Assembly (NCBI GenBank): GCA_000934455.1
Contig: KN887587.1
Coordinates: 10,805-46,130, forward strand
Direction of reading: 5' to 3'
DNA length: 35,326 nt
Origin: Apostichopus parvimensis
Taxonomy: Eukaryota > Echinodermata > Holothuroidea > Aspidochirotida > Stichopodidae
In this document: positions 20,406-31,140 of the stretch, one piece after another
How positions within the stretch are numbered: position 1 is the stretch's first letter
How the letters are laid out: each line of letters begins with the position of its first letter
Translations under genes and position numbers: made by a program
Notes under the pieces: generated by a model
What the model was told of the DNA's origin: nothing
Database searches by the model: none
The model's input: the letters and a program-made list of their open reading frames with translations, nothing else

Positions 20406-22027
20406 GATGCCTCGGGTTTTGGCTGGTTTTCGGCTTCAGACGAGAAGCCACTGGTTTCCAAGATGGCGGTTCTGGATGGGCCATGTTTATCAACATGCAG
20501 CGAGCTGGCAACAGAGTGACCACCGCACCTGATGGAGTCTCGATGCCCGCGTTCTCGATGTCCGCGAGCGAGCTGACCTCAGTTAAGTAAGAGAGTATTG
20601 TTTATAAATGCTGTACGTACCCTACTGCTAGTTAATTGAATTTTAGTTTTAAGTGTTGCCCTTTGGCTAGGCTGTGCCTACGGAGTACAGGTTCATAGCG
20701 TGTCTTGTTTATCGTTAAGCACGTGGGTGTTATAACGTACTATTAATGTTATAGTGTTACTGTTAAAGCAGCAATTTGCGTTGATTCTCGAGATTTTCCA
20801 ATACTAGGAAACTATACCAATGACGTAAACTAAGCTAACTGTAAAGTTTCAACTCAAACTATTCCCGAAAAGTGCAAAAAATATGACATTTTCTGATTTT
20901 GTATTTTGAATCTTTGACTTCGATAGACTCCTCCCACTTATAGGAACCTTGTGAATATGTATTACGGACAAGGTACTTTGAATAGCAAGGTAAACAGTTA
21001 CGCCATATCTCATTGCATACAATGCCCTAAAAACCCAAGAAATTCGTCGCTCCGCGAAAATAAAACATAAGAGAGAAAGTCATGGAACCAGAAGAACCCG
21101 ATCGGTACGTAACATTCGCGAGAACGATATTGTATCACTCTACTCGGTGATGTTACATAGGCTAGTAACTGTAGTACAATCAGACCTATTAGTGTGTGAC
21201 TTACACTGTTTAGGCCGGAATAACGTTATGTACACGCTGTGCATTGTGCACTAAAAGCAATGTAGCTATGAGTGTATCGCAATGGGGGCCGTTAGTTTCC
21301 TCTCTTGAAAAACCTTAGTTTCCTCCTCTAACAACATGGGAGAAAATAACGTTTTTCAGGAGAGGAAAGTAACGTTTATCATAAGGGAATGCAATAAGGC
21401 ATATTGGCTAGGCCATTTGGAGATTAAAGTAGTGCTTTGCAGCAAGGGATTACCATGCCAATGAATGAGTCTATTTTTAGCACCAAGTCATACATAAACA
21501 TCTCTTCACAGATTGGTTGAATTTGAATAGGCGGTTTTGTAGAGCTGCATGTGGTAAATACTAAATGAAATGTGTCAGGGAGACACTTATCTCAGAATCA
21601 CATAAAAGCCTTAATTACTTGCTAATTAACGTTCGCTGTGGGGAAAAAAGTATGAGAAAGTCTTAGTTTTGTCTTTTGTGATTGAATTATGATAAAAACT
21701 TGATAGACACGGAAAAATTGAGGAAAAACGGCGACTCAACGCAAAATGCTGCTTTAAGTGTTAGGTTACAACTTACAGTATCGGTTAGGTTGGGTATATG
21801 GTGGCATCTATGCATTGTAGCACTGGGTTTTATAGAACGTTAACGATGTTTGTCATCCTGGCTTGTTTTATTGACAGTTGATTATTGTACCTGTCTAGTA
21901 TTGTACTGCTCGCCGTTTAAAGAGTATATACTGATTTGGTAATTTGAACATCATTTGATACTGAGTGTTGTTTAAAGTTATGTCTCAGAGATTGTCCTTG
22001 AATCTTAGCCAGGCATTTTGGAGGTAT
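20406..22027. other. no gene; one small inverted repeat
   Basis: Non-coding. Inverted copies of gttagtttcctctcttgaaa (21291-21313) and its partner (21351-21373) form a hairpin of about 83 bp. A related third word (ttagtttcctcctctaac) lies in the loop. Confidence 0.45.
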
Positions 22028-22846
22028 CCAGTCAAAACGTCCCTTTACCAAAACGTCCCCACTTTTTTAAGACCAAAACGTCCCCGCTTTTTACCAAAAC
22101 GTCACCGCAGTCAAAACGTCCCCGTGAGTCAAAACGTCCCCGCTTTTATAATCAGTTGGAATGCAAGTGTGGATGTTTTTAGTTCAAATCAAAGAGTAAG
22201 GATAAGTATAGTTTAGGTTGAAAACCAGTTTTTAGGAGTGGGAAGTGACGGTTATGAGGGCAGAAACATTTTTGAGTATAATTTTCTGAGGTAAGATAAT
22301 ATAAATAGAAAAGGAAATGCAAGAGGGCTGTAGGGTAATATGATTTTTTTAAACACGAGTTGGTTTCCGAATGAATATATCCGATATTTAGGCTGCGCCT
22401 TCAATTGGACACAGTGTATATGGAGGAAAATACAAGAGATTGAACTTTCCCCAGCATATATCGGAACGACGATGGAACCCACGAACTGTGCCGACAGCTC
22501 CTAGCTTGCCATATCTGCCGCATGAACATATACAGCCAGTGTTTGAAAGATTGGAGCAGAAGGCCACAACAGACAAACTACATGAGCTTGTTGCATTTAT
22601 ACGACGCCAATGGATAGAAGAGAGCCTCTGGAAGCCACCTACATGGAGTGTCTTCAGACAACCTGTCCGCACCAACAACTATACCGAGGGCTGTAATCCA
22701 ACTTGCATGCCGATAACTTAGCCAAATTATAACTTAAATTAATATATATTCACAAATGTGAATGAATGTGATAGACGGGGACGTTTTGACCAAAAGCGGG
22801 GACGTTTTGGTACGGGGACGTTTTGGTAAAGGGACGTTTTGACTGG
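22028..22846. mobile_element. 819-bp foldback element with CAAAACGTCCCC arrays at both ends
   Basis: The element begins CCAGTCAAAACGTCCC and ends GGGACGTTTTGACTGG. Each end is an array of a degenerate unit of about 15-25 bp built on CAAAACGTCCCC: six copies on the left (22031-22145) and four inverted copies on the right (22776-22843). Imperfect flanks gcattttgga (22013-22022) and gcatttgga (22850-22858) may be a 9-bp target duplication, one base altered, which would fit a Mutator-like element. The interior carries a transposase fragment of that class. Confidence 0.85.
22391..22721 (+). pseudogene. Mutator-like (MULE) transposase fragment inside the foldback element
   Basis: Two plus-strand frames follow each other: CAFNWTQCIWRKIQEIELSP then AYI, and after a frame change near 22480, LPYLPHEHIQPVFERLEQKA, LHELVAFIRRQWIEESLWKP, PTWSVFRQPVRTNNYTEG. 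This is the C-terminal region of MULE-domain transposases often paired with FLYWCH fingers (W..IQ..GL, LP.LP...I...F..L, WI....W.P..WSVF....RTNN..EG). The catalytic core that would precede it is absent, so it is a deleted derivative. The fragment shows which transposase class owned these array-type ends. Confidence 0.75.
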
Positions 22847-22858
22847 TAAGCATTTGGA

Positions 22859-23260
22859 CAGCTATAGAGCAACAAGACTCGTGAGAATTTGTGGGTTCAG
22901 GGGGTGAAAATTCCTACTGTCTAGGAACGGTGGGTGGAAATTCCTGTAATGGTTGCAGCTGGCATGGGTTGCCCTGGCTATTATTGAGGTGGTTAAAGTC
23001 CTCGCCTGTTGACAAACTTATTGTATTATTTCCAAGTGCAGATTATTTCATTATGTTCATTATACATTTTGTACAGTATTGCGGGTATTCATTCTTTAAT
23101 TGTATTCATGATGAAATGTTACGTAGTATTCAGTATATAGGTTTTCCCGAGATAGGACAGATTTAATTAGGTTAAGGAGTTCATTAAGTCATTTATATTA
23201 TCATGTATTATGATTTATTCATATGTATATTTTCATTTAGAGTTTGTAATAAATTGTCAG
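22859..23260. other. no gene recognised
   Basis: Non-coding between the foldback element and the BED-like exon. Confidence 0.4.
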
Positions 23261-23449
23261 CCGTGGTTTCAACGCAAGAACACTCTTGCATCCTCATTTA
23301 TAACTTGTGAGTTCGAAGCGAAGGACCCTAAATCTGGTAATTTCCCCAGCCATCTGCGTTCGCTTCACTTAGTTAAATACAAAGATATCAGGAAGCAACA
23401 AAATTTAACAAGTTACAAAGCAAAAACTAAATACAATGGTCATGCATAA
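23261..23449 (+). pseudogene. BED-type zinc-finger fragment
   Basis: After the acceptor ttgtcag the frame reads PWFQRKNTLASSFITCEF, then EAKDPKSGNFPSHLRSLH and LVKYKDIRKQQ, to a stop. The C..F.AK...GN..SHLR..H...Y layout is that of a BED finger, whose HLRSLH gives the H-x4-H pair. Only one of the two cysteines is present (SSFITC lacks the first). BED fingers bind DNA and are usually the N-terminal part of hAT transposases. No hAT catalytic domain follows. It is probably a relic. Confidence 0.45.
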
Positions 23450-25574
23450 TCAAAGTATGAAAAGTAAAAAAGCAACGTTTTCTTCAACAGTTATATTCTG
23501 CAATCCAGCAGTCATTATACTTATGCAACACTACCCTAACCTTGGTGGATATTTGTAAAATTATAAGGAATATAAATCGCGGGAATTAAAGTGAAATCTA
23601 ACCACTGTGCTCTTGTTTGAAGTTTTCAACTCATAATTTTCTGGAGCACTAAAAATACAGACTAGGCAAGGCAAGGGAAACCCCTATGCCCCCCCCCCCC
23701 CCCCCCGATATTTTTTGTACCGTCCAATCACCCCAATAAGTAACCCATCTAACAAGTAAAGATTTTGCTCTCGAAATATTGTCAAGTAAAGGGAATTGAC
23801 AAATCGCTTTTGCAATTTATTAATAGCACTCATGCAGTCTTTTTATTGGTAATGTTGTTGATTTTTTTGACAAGTTATTGCCCCCCAGTTTGGGAAGAAT
23901 GGGCTGTGCCAAATAAAAATTGAAAGAGTAATAAAATCATTGAAACACACCCAATCTTACCCTCAATATCATCATATACTTATTTTTCACTTGTACAATT
24001 AAAAAATGTTGCAAAGCAGATAAAGTACCGAATGACTGATAGTTCATATTAGTATCATGTACAGAATTTTAAAGTTTACTGTAACATTAAAGTTTAACAT
24101 GTGTACCGTGAAGCTACAAATACATGTAAATAATGTAGGCTAGCAGATTAACATTAACCAAACCATTAAATTAATGTCCGTCGCGCACATTGATGACGAC
24201 AGATGAAATCCATAGATTGTGTCTAAAATCTGGGTGAGAGGATTACTATATTATATGCAATTGTATCGAGTGACTGTACCTCTAATCTAGGGCAAGATTC
24301 CAGCTGAGGATTGGCAAAAGGATTGTCAGTCGAACAGGTCTCCATCGCTGCATGAACGCATACACGTATACATGTGCACAACGTGAATCGCGTCGCACTA
24401 CTACTAACCATAACTTTTTACGAGTAACACGCATGCGCGAGGGTCTAGATACGCCTATATATGATAATTGCCCCTAACCCCCCCCCCTTATGAAAAAAAT
24501 TACGCTGAGGGCGGGAAAGATTGTTCTTGTTTCAAGCATTGTCCCACTGCACTGATCTGTTCCACTGATCTATACACTAACTGGATTGGAGCAACAGGCC
24601 TACTCTGTGAAGTTACGGGAAGTTATGTCCGCCATGTTTGTTCACCCAAGAAGAGCTGGCTGTTTTCTTGTAGACAGACAGTATCCAAAGACGAGAAGTG
24701 GCGCTGATATTAGTTGTGTGTCACTGGGGTGGGGGGGGTGGTTGGGAGACGTGCCCCCGTACTCAATATTAGATTGATTTTTTATTGCGGTCAATTGACT
24801 AAGTAAAATGAGGGTTGCAAAAGCAGATCAATATGGACAACTCAAAAGCCTTTCCGATAATATTCTTGGTTGAAAGCAGCATTGAGGGGTTGGTGTGGCA
24901 GAGGCGGGGGGGACTCAAAAATTCGAAGTTTTCAAACAGTTTTAGTCTAAGAGCAATCTCGTGAGTCATAAACTGTGGTATTTCATGTTTATGCTATAAT
25001 GCTATTGTTTTTACTGGTTGGGTGCTTGCAGTTTCAGCTTTACCCTTAAATGATTACAAATAGAGTACCCACAAGGTAAACTATGAAAGCACATAATGAT
25101 CAGTGATCTGTACAGACCAGTGATTGTCTCTCAGCCTCGTGTGATTAATTAAAAATTTTATTTATTTACATTTAGTCTTTTTTTATTAAAATGTGCTTGA
25201 AAAATGCCTTTTAATTTTATATATATTTCTATAAATATATTAATATGCAATTTTGATATCCTATATATTTTTAAGTAACGTAACAATCTATTATATAATT
25301 CAAGGATTAAATGTGTGTAAATTGGTGCAGCAGATTTCTTCCTAACAAGTCTTGTTTTTATACACGTATTTTTGGCTTTATTAAGCGCAAAATTTATAAT
25401 CTACAGGAAGGTATGATAAAAAATCTATATAACCATATTGTTCAAGGTTATTACATGCGAAATAATTGTTATATTTATTGCTTTAGTAAATTACAATACG
25501 AAATATTTTGTGTGGCTTGGCAACAAAAATTGCGAGGAAGTTCAAAAAGGTCACAGGCCCAATCGTATGGCTTA
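23450..25574. other. no gene recognised
   Basis: AT-rich DNA with a C17-C18 run at about 23690-23707, shorter C and G runs at about 24479-24488 and 24730-24740, and a very AT-rich stretch at 25140-25300. Confidence 0.45.
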
Positions 25575-25894
25575 AATATATCCGCGTATTAATTCGAATA
25601 TATACACGTATTAATTCGAATATATGTACGTTTTAATTCGAATATATATACTCGTATTAATTCGAATATATACACGTATTAAATAAAATACATATGGGGA
25701 TTAAATCCAATATATGCACGGATTAATTAGAATATACACGAAAACACATTTCCGCTCTTGCTGTGTACATATACCAACGATAAATGTTTGGCGGGCTAGC
25801 GAGATCGCTTCAAAAAGCGAAACTTAATACATGTACAACACATGTATATTCGAATTAATACGCGTATATATTCGAATTAATACGCGGATATATT
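25575..25894. mobile_element. 320-bp foldback element with TTAATTCGAATATA arrays
   Basis: The left end (aatatatccgcgtattaatt...) and right end (...aattaatacgcggatatatt) are inverse copies over about 50 bp. The left end continues as four to six tandem, drifting copies of a unit of about 25-30 bp (cgtattaattcgaatatata), while the right end has two inverted copies. The centre is unique and non-coding. The architecture matches the element at 22028-22846, but the sequence is unrelated. No clear target duplication is seen. Confidence 0.8.
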
Positions 25895-25930
25895 ATGCGG
25901 TTTATGTCCCACATGGCTTGCCATACAGGC

Positions 25931-25950
25931 AGAGCCGTATATACGGCTCT
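25931..25950. repeat. 20-bp perfect palindrome, copy 1
   Basis: agagccgtatatacggctct is followed by ggt. The same palindrome, extended to 28 bp, occurs at 33231-33258. Its function is unknown. Confidence 0.85.
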
Positions 25951-26074
25951 GGTCACAGGATAATCGAAAGCGCGCGAAAATATAAAATATGGATATGTAT
26001 ATTGCGCAGCTACTTGCAATGTTTAGTCATCACGTAACTGAGAAGCAGTATATACGTTTACTTTAGTTTAATTG

Positions 26075-26165
26075 ATTGAAAAAATTGGATAAGGAGAGAC
26101 ACGCAAGTCCCCATCAAGGACACTTTAGTATATTATTGACTGAAGAATAGACGACAATACAGAAC
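26075..26165 (-). mobile_element. LINE 3'-tail copy
   Basis: About 85-90 bp match the 3' UTR of the LINE at 10834 in the same orientation (tccccatcaaggac is identical, as is the ggat..ggag context) and start at the same A-rich end. No reverse transcriptase follows, so this is a severely 5'-truncated insertion. The terminal stem-loop (26095-26112) is kept by G:T pairs. Confidence 0.7.
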
Positions 26166-26333
26166 TTGGATCACATCGGTAAGCTTGATCCTATTATCAT
26201 ATATTTTTGTTGAGATATATTAATTTGAGTTTATGTTAAATCTTCAGCCTTACTATAGTATTAGCGTTACTACACTGGTCTCAATAGAGTTTTTACTGCG
26301 TCATAGGCCTATTGCGTAGTAATAGCTATGAGG

Positions 26334-27018
26334 TTGTAGAGGTCGGGTGAGAGAGAGAGACTCGAGACAGTCAAAGAGAACACAACACAACCGATGTCAG
26401 AGCTGAACTACATTCTCCCCACACTTCTGGACCCAAACTAGAGGAAACTTGATTCTAGGTGCCTGCTTTTTCAACTCTGAGGAGACTTTCCCAGTGACTA
26501 CTAAATGTGTTTTATCCAAAAGTGTAAAAGTAATTGGCTGATTAAGTGGCACTACCTGTTCCTGCTCCATTGGGGCTGAATTTATGAAAGACTAAGAAGA
26601 GCCACTGTCTGCATTTTCATTACCTTTCACTAATCCTACTCTTGATCCTGCACCCACACGCTGAATCACACATCTGTACCCAAACTAGAGGATACTTGAA
26701 CTAGGAGAAAAGGGAGATATTCTTGCTATAAATTCAGTCTCCTCAGAGTTGACCATTGCAGGTGAGACCAAACATGTGGTACTGTTTGTTGCAGATATCC
26801 TGTGCCAAGTCCTTGTTGGAAGAGATATCTTGGGTACGTTTTCACTTGTGTTTGACATCGGGGATAGTTCATATTGGTCAGAAAAGCAGGCACCTAGAAT
26901 CAAGTATCCTCTAGTTTGGGTCCAGAAGTGTGGGGAGAATGTTGTTCAGCTCTGACATCGGTTGTGTTGTGTTCTCTTTGACTGTCTTGAGTCTCTCTCT
27001 CGCACCCGACCTCTACAA
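26334..27018. repeat. inverted duplication of a retrotransposon segment
   Basis: Arms 26334-26471 and 26881-27018 (138 bp) are inverse copies with about 10 differences. A third short copy (acccaaactagaggatactt) lies at about 26678, and a further inverted pair at 26471-26486 / 26740-26756. The right arm reads in frame with the protease-like stretch before it, so the left arm is the inverted duplicate. Confidence 0.8.
26707..26955 (+). pseudogene. LTR-retrotransposon protease-like fragment
   Basis: The plus-strand frame reads DILAINSVSSELTIAGE, then a stretch ending VVLFVADILCQVLVGRD, then ILGTFSLVFDIGDSSYW. The DILCQVLVGRDILGTF...FD pattern resembles the C-terminal half of retroviral-type aspartic proteases (..LGRDFL.....FD). 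The D-S/T-G active-site half is not visible. There is no reverse transcriptase or gag nearby. It is a broken fragment of an old retroelement inside the inverted duplication. Confidence 0.45.
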
Positions 27019-27117
27019 GGTTAGCTTCAGAAGGTATGGCCTGGTTTATATCTTCAAAATGGCGATCACCAGGAGAAGTTTCGCAAAATATTCAATATTT
27101 CATGTTTTAATTTGTGA

Positions 27118-27529
27118 CCAAGGACAAGGAGATAAACAGGTAGCACATTCACACACTCACAAACTAAAGCCACACATACATAACGTAAAAGAGGCAATCT
27201 TTCAGTATTTTTCAATTCTAGCTTTTCAGCATAAGGAAGGCATAATGTGAAAACACAACACATCAGTATACTCTCTAAATGTTCTTAAGATATATGTGAT
27301 ATTTTTATAACAGACAGACATTTAACAATTCAGGTTCTTTTCTGGAAGACAAAGTTGCTTTTCTTCAAATTTTTGATAGATTGTCGCTGATGAAACAGTT
27401 ATTGTGGACAGCGAAGTGAAGACACCGTTACATTCAGTGAAAGGTAAGAAATTATATCAGCTTTTTAGTATAATACTAGCTGTATTACAATTTTCTTTCT
27501 CATCTATACATGCCCGTTGTTACGGATAT
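27118..27529 (+). repeat. duplicated block, copy 2
   Basis: This is the longer partner of 18098-18489. It contains the exon candidate at 27399-27443 with intact phase. The shared part runs through the donor gtaagaaattatatcag and about 80 bp of the following intron, so the duplication covers exon and intron alike. Confidence 0.75.
27399..27443 (+). CDS. candidate internal exon of unrecognised gene
   Basis: 45 nt lie between acceptor gatgaaacag and donor GAAAG|gtaaga. In the phase set by the next two exons it reads (S)YCGQRSEDTVTFSE(S). It is short, but the phase agreement with both neighbours is what one expects of real exons. A different frame is also open (LLWTAKS in part). Confidence 0.45.
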
Positions 27530-27780
27530 GTATAGCCGTTATTCTCAAGCTGAACTTGTTCATAAATTTCACTTCTACCGAAGTAAGTCTATACCAGGAC
27601 AAAGAGTGGCTTTCACAAAAAAACAAAAAAAACAAATCATAAAGAACATGTGTAGCTAAATTATTCATATGCTCTTGCATATAATGTGTAACTAAAAATA
27701 ATGTGACAACTTTACTTCGGTGATTGAAACTCAGTATCAGAAACAATCTGATTTTCTTTATTTTGTCAATTAATTTTCAG

Positions 27781-27824
27781 CTGTATCAAACAGCAGACTG
27801 CTGTCATTGACTCACTGCCTGAAG
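27781..27824 (+). CDS. candidate internal exon of unrecognised gene
   Basis: 44 nt lie between a strong acceptor (taattttcag) and donor GAAG|gtaagc. It reads CIKQQTAVIDSLPE and joins the next exon as DSLPEA-FLYDEDIAELP. Support comes from canonical borders, phase agreement and the natural-looking junction. Confidence 0.5.
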
Positions 27825-28192
27825 GTAAGCATACAGTGACTTTAATTATTAATTAAGTAATTTGTATGGTGACAAACCACACTTTAAATTATATCTGTTT
27901 TCTAAAATTCTACTTTTCCTGAATGAATTTAATATATTTACATCATCGACCACTCTATTATCAAACTGGTTAGGCTTAACTGTAAGGGTACGTATAGGCT
28001 ATTCCACAGGAAACGCACTTTCCGCTAAAGATACAAGGTATTCCTTCCGCACATATCCTTCACAGAGACAAGATGCTCTCCTTTAGACATTAGCTTTCGG
28101 TGATGGGATTAATTTGGTGCATCAGTGATGTTAGTCTTGTTATCAGTATTAAAAGCTTTTGATTAATTAAATTCCTTTGTTTTATTCACCAG

Positions 28193-28310
28193 CTTTCCTG
28201 TACGACGAAGACATTGCCGAGCTCCCGTCAGTCGAACCAATCAGACAGCGAGAACAGGTCAAGTGGGCGAGGTCTGGTGACGTAGCTTATCATCACGTTG
28301 ATTTGATCAG
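28193..28310 (+). CDS. internal exon of unrecognised gene
   Basis: 118 nt lie between acceptor tttattcaccag and donor ATCAG|gtacgt. One frame is open throughout: FLYDEDIAELPSVEPIRQRE then QVKWARSGDVAYHHVDLIR. It is GC-richer than its surroundings and has the mixed, charged composition of a normal soluble protein. No domain is recognised. The continuing exon is not found: the nearest acceptors downstream give early stops, or a weak frame after 28877. Confidence 0.55.
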
Positions 28311-28685
28311 GTACGTTAGTACTCGGAACCCATATTGTCATACCGCATGTTGAGTCCTTCTTGAGACAAGGAGACTTGTTCATATAAAGTTTTCTATGTT
28401 CAGAAAGTGAACGCTGGTGCCCAACCTACAGCAGAGATGACATCAGAGCTTATAATTAGCATACTAAGTATCACAGTAGTGCCAGACCATAACTTGTATA
28501 TTGTGATCATGGGCCTGAAAAGTTGACCTTTGTCCTCAAAAATGTCCCTAAAAGGACCTTATGAAGAGACTCTTTTTTTCTGGTGAGGGGAGAGGTGTTC
28601 CGGAAGGGCATATTCGCGGGTTACACCATTACTTCTCCGTGCTTGGCTTCGAGGGATGGTAGGCTATGTATCTGCACTGCCTGAA

Positions 28686-28785
28686 AATAAAAATTATGAA
28701 AGTTCAGATGTATTGCTGTGGGCCCATGATGTCCATGGACATCATGGGCCCACAGCAATACATCTGAACTTTCATAATTTTTATT
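28686..28785. repeat. perfect 100-bp palindrome without spacer
   Basis: The 50-bp arms 28686-28735 and 28736-28785 are exact reverse complements meeting at ccatgg. No mismatch was found when compared base by base. Flanking bases do not repeat, so no target duplication is visible. Confidence 0.95.
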
Positions 28786-29256
28786 GTGCACAATAACAAG
28801 CAGTGATACAATGTACAGTTATTGTTATATTTGTTGTGAATTTACACCTTCCATGTTTCATGAAACATTCTTTACAGTTTCAGACAATTCATTTGCAAAA
28901 CTCCAGGCCTAAGTATAACTAGCCTAGTAGTAGTAGTAATGAGTATAAAAAGACACATATGCCTACCTAACATGGCTGCATAATGGAGTTTACATCCCCG
29001 AGCCAAACTTTCAGTATTCAACCAACCCTACTAGTAGTACTACGCAGCATACTGTACATGTATGATGTACTCTCATTAGCAGCACCAGGGTAGTACAATA
29101 CATTGCCAACACACTGTACATACGGGTTGTAAAGGTTCCGTGGTTGTAAGTCACCGTAACACAACGCACAATACGGTTTATGCAGTTCCCCGAATTCCAA
29201 CGACACATGCACAGAATGGACTGGATTTTTTAAATATTTTTCTTCGTTACAAAAAT

Positions 29257-29580
29257 TCATACCAGTTTGTATGTTCCTTGCAATCGTTCCAAACGGTTTT
29301 CTTCTTCGATATGTTGTGGAGCTGCAATTTCTGCTCGTTTAACAGGCTCGAACTGATACAGTTCTACGCCTAACAGTAACACCTCAGGTCCACCCTCAAC
29401 GGCCGGTTCAATATGGGCATGATCATCGCATTCACCCGCTGCTTCGAATATGAGAAAGGGCACTCTAATTCTAGCCCAATTTCACTGCCTGATGAAGAAC
29501 CACTATCACTTTGAACTTTGGTTGCCGCATTTGGTTCTATAGTTCTGCCATTCCATGGAAAATTGTTTTTTGATTTCGCA
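29257..29580 (-). pseudogene. degenerate YQFEP-type (P2X7-tail-like) repeat protein
   Basis: On the minus strand, NNFPWNGRTIEPNAATKV and SDSGSSSGSEIGLELE are followed, one frame over, by VLLLGVELYQFEPVKRAEI and EEENRLERLQGT. Acidic/serine-rich heads, then ..YQFEP.. and RLGNT-like words before a cysteine-rich WC.C..C block, occur in multi-copy invertebrate proteins with a P2X7-type C-terminal domain. The cysteine block seems present but ruined (CMCRWNSGNC...RCV) at about 29150-29210. The frame change and stops indicate a relic. The family assignment is tentative. Confidence 0.35.
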
Positions 29581-31140
29581 CTGACTTGTTATTGTTTTGT
29601 TGTGTTTTTATGTACACTTGTCGAATGTGAACGTACGTGTATGTATGTTTGGAGGAAACAGCGACAGCAAATGGTGTTCCTAACATGACATCATGAGATA
29701 AGGAAAATTTTCGGGCGAAGAGGGTAAATTAATTGACAATTTTCGACTGGAAAAATTAAGTTTTTAACTGGCAGATTGGTTGATATGTTCTAGAGAACAT
29801 GCTAAGACGGATCCCAAAAAGATTGGACGTTGAAATTTTCATGCCATGGCAACTTTAAAGAAAAGCTCAAAATAAATATCACCATCAGCCTATAGGCCGA
29901 TACTGTTACCATCGAAATATTGTGACCCTGGCAGACTTATACGTAGATATATGTCTATAGATCAGTGTTTTCAATGAATTAGTATAAGTGAGGTGAGTGC
30001 TATCTCTCCGCTCCCCCTCCCCCCCCCCCCAACACACACAATCACCAACCAGTGGCAAAGGGGCACATTGGATGTTGGGTGGGTTACCAGTGTTTATCAG
30101 AAATATATCATAGCGACGGAGACGTTAACACGATCTCCGTCCGTAACAAGCATTAGCATGATGAGTTTCTTTTTGGTGCCAAATTTTGCTGTTTAGCAGT
30201 AGCCAATCCAGTACACAGGCTGGACAATTTCATGGGGCATATCGGGGAAGGGAATAAAGAGAGGGGTAGGGAGTAGACGCCTTTCATTTCGTCTCTGATA
30301 TGTGAAATTCTGAGGCATATTTGTGCTATAAATTATGTCTAAAATTAAGTATACATGGAAGGTGCATGGGGCCAATATATATATATATATAAATATACCT
30401 TTGTTATTATTTTTCGTGTAGGTAGGAGAGGACTGTAAAAGGAGGTCATCCCACACACACTACATGCTTCTAGTGGTCTGCTGGGAATATGTTTGCCACT
30501 CAGTGAGTTCTTTGTAGAATGCTCTCTCTATATACTACGGTAAATATGTGTGTTTATCAGTTCCCCCTATTTTGTAGTGTGTGCAGGAAGCTCTTAAAAC
30601 TTAATGTTGCTGCGTTGATAGATAGTATAGTTGTTGTGTTAATTGCTGTTTGTTTGTTTGCAAGGGCAGTGGGAAGGAGACTTTCTCTCCTGGATCAGTT
30701 TATTGTGTGTCTGGGTGGAGTGGGGGTAGCTCCAACTCACCCTTAGCTCCAGGTGTGTGTCCGGGCAGGGAGGGGAGGGGTATATCCAGCTCACTCTAAG
30801 CAAAAACAGATTAGCAAACTTTGGTATATGCGTGGGCGATATGTCTGCCGTAAAGTATAGATATACTCATTATTAGCTAACTTGTAAAAAATGGCACATC
30901 GCTGGATGGCAGGCTCTTCAAATTACACAAAAACAAGAGCTTGTACTGTAGCTTACGTACTTGTATCATAGCGTTTTGAAATAAAACAGAACTTTAAAGC
31001 ACAACTATTCGGCAGATTTGGCAAGTGGATGGGATACATTATTCAGCATCTGGAGACCCCCCCCCCACCACCACCCATGCCTCAGCCAGGCAAGGGCCTT
31101 TTGTATATTTCAATATTCCAGTAATATGACGTTATTGCCT
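29581..31140. other. no gene recognised
   Basis: AT-rich DNA with a TA repeat (about 30374-30392), C-rich runs at about 30012-30030 and 31059-31074, and no supported exon. Confidence 0.45.

Noticed and set aside
22031-22145. CRISPR-like array of CAAAACGTCCCC units
   Set aside because: Units are degenerate, spacers are only a few bases and not unique, and inverse copies lie at the other end. It is a transposon end array in animal DNA.
22388-22678. Minus-strand 96-codon frame inside the foldback element
   Set aside because: Shadow of the MULE transposase fragment on the plus strand.
23690-23707. C17-C18 run as a regulatory element
   Set aside because: Mononucleotide runs of C or G recur across the window and have no supporting context.
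28403-28460. Next exon of the unrecognised gene after 28310
   Set aside because: An acceptor-like ttcag is present, but the required phase meets a TGA in the second codon.
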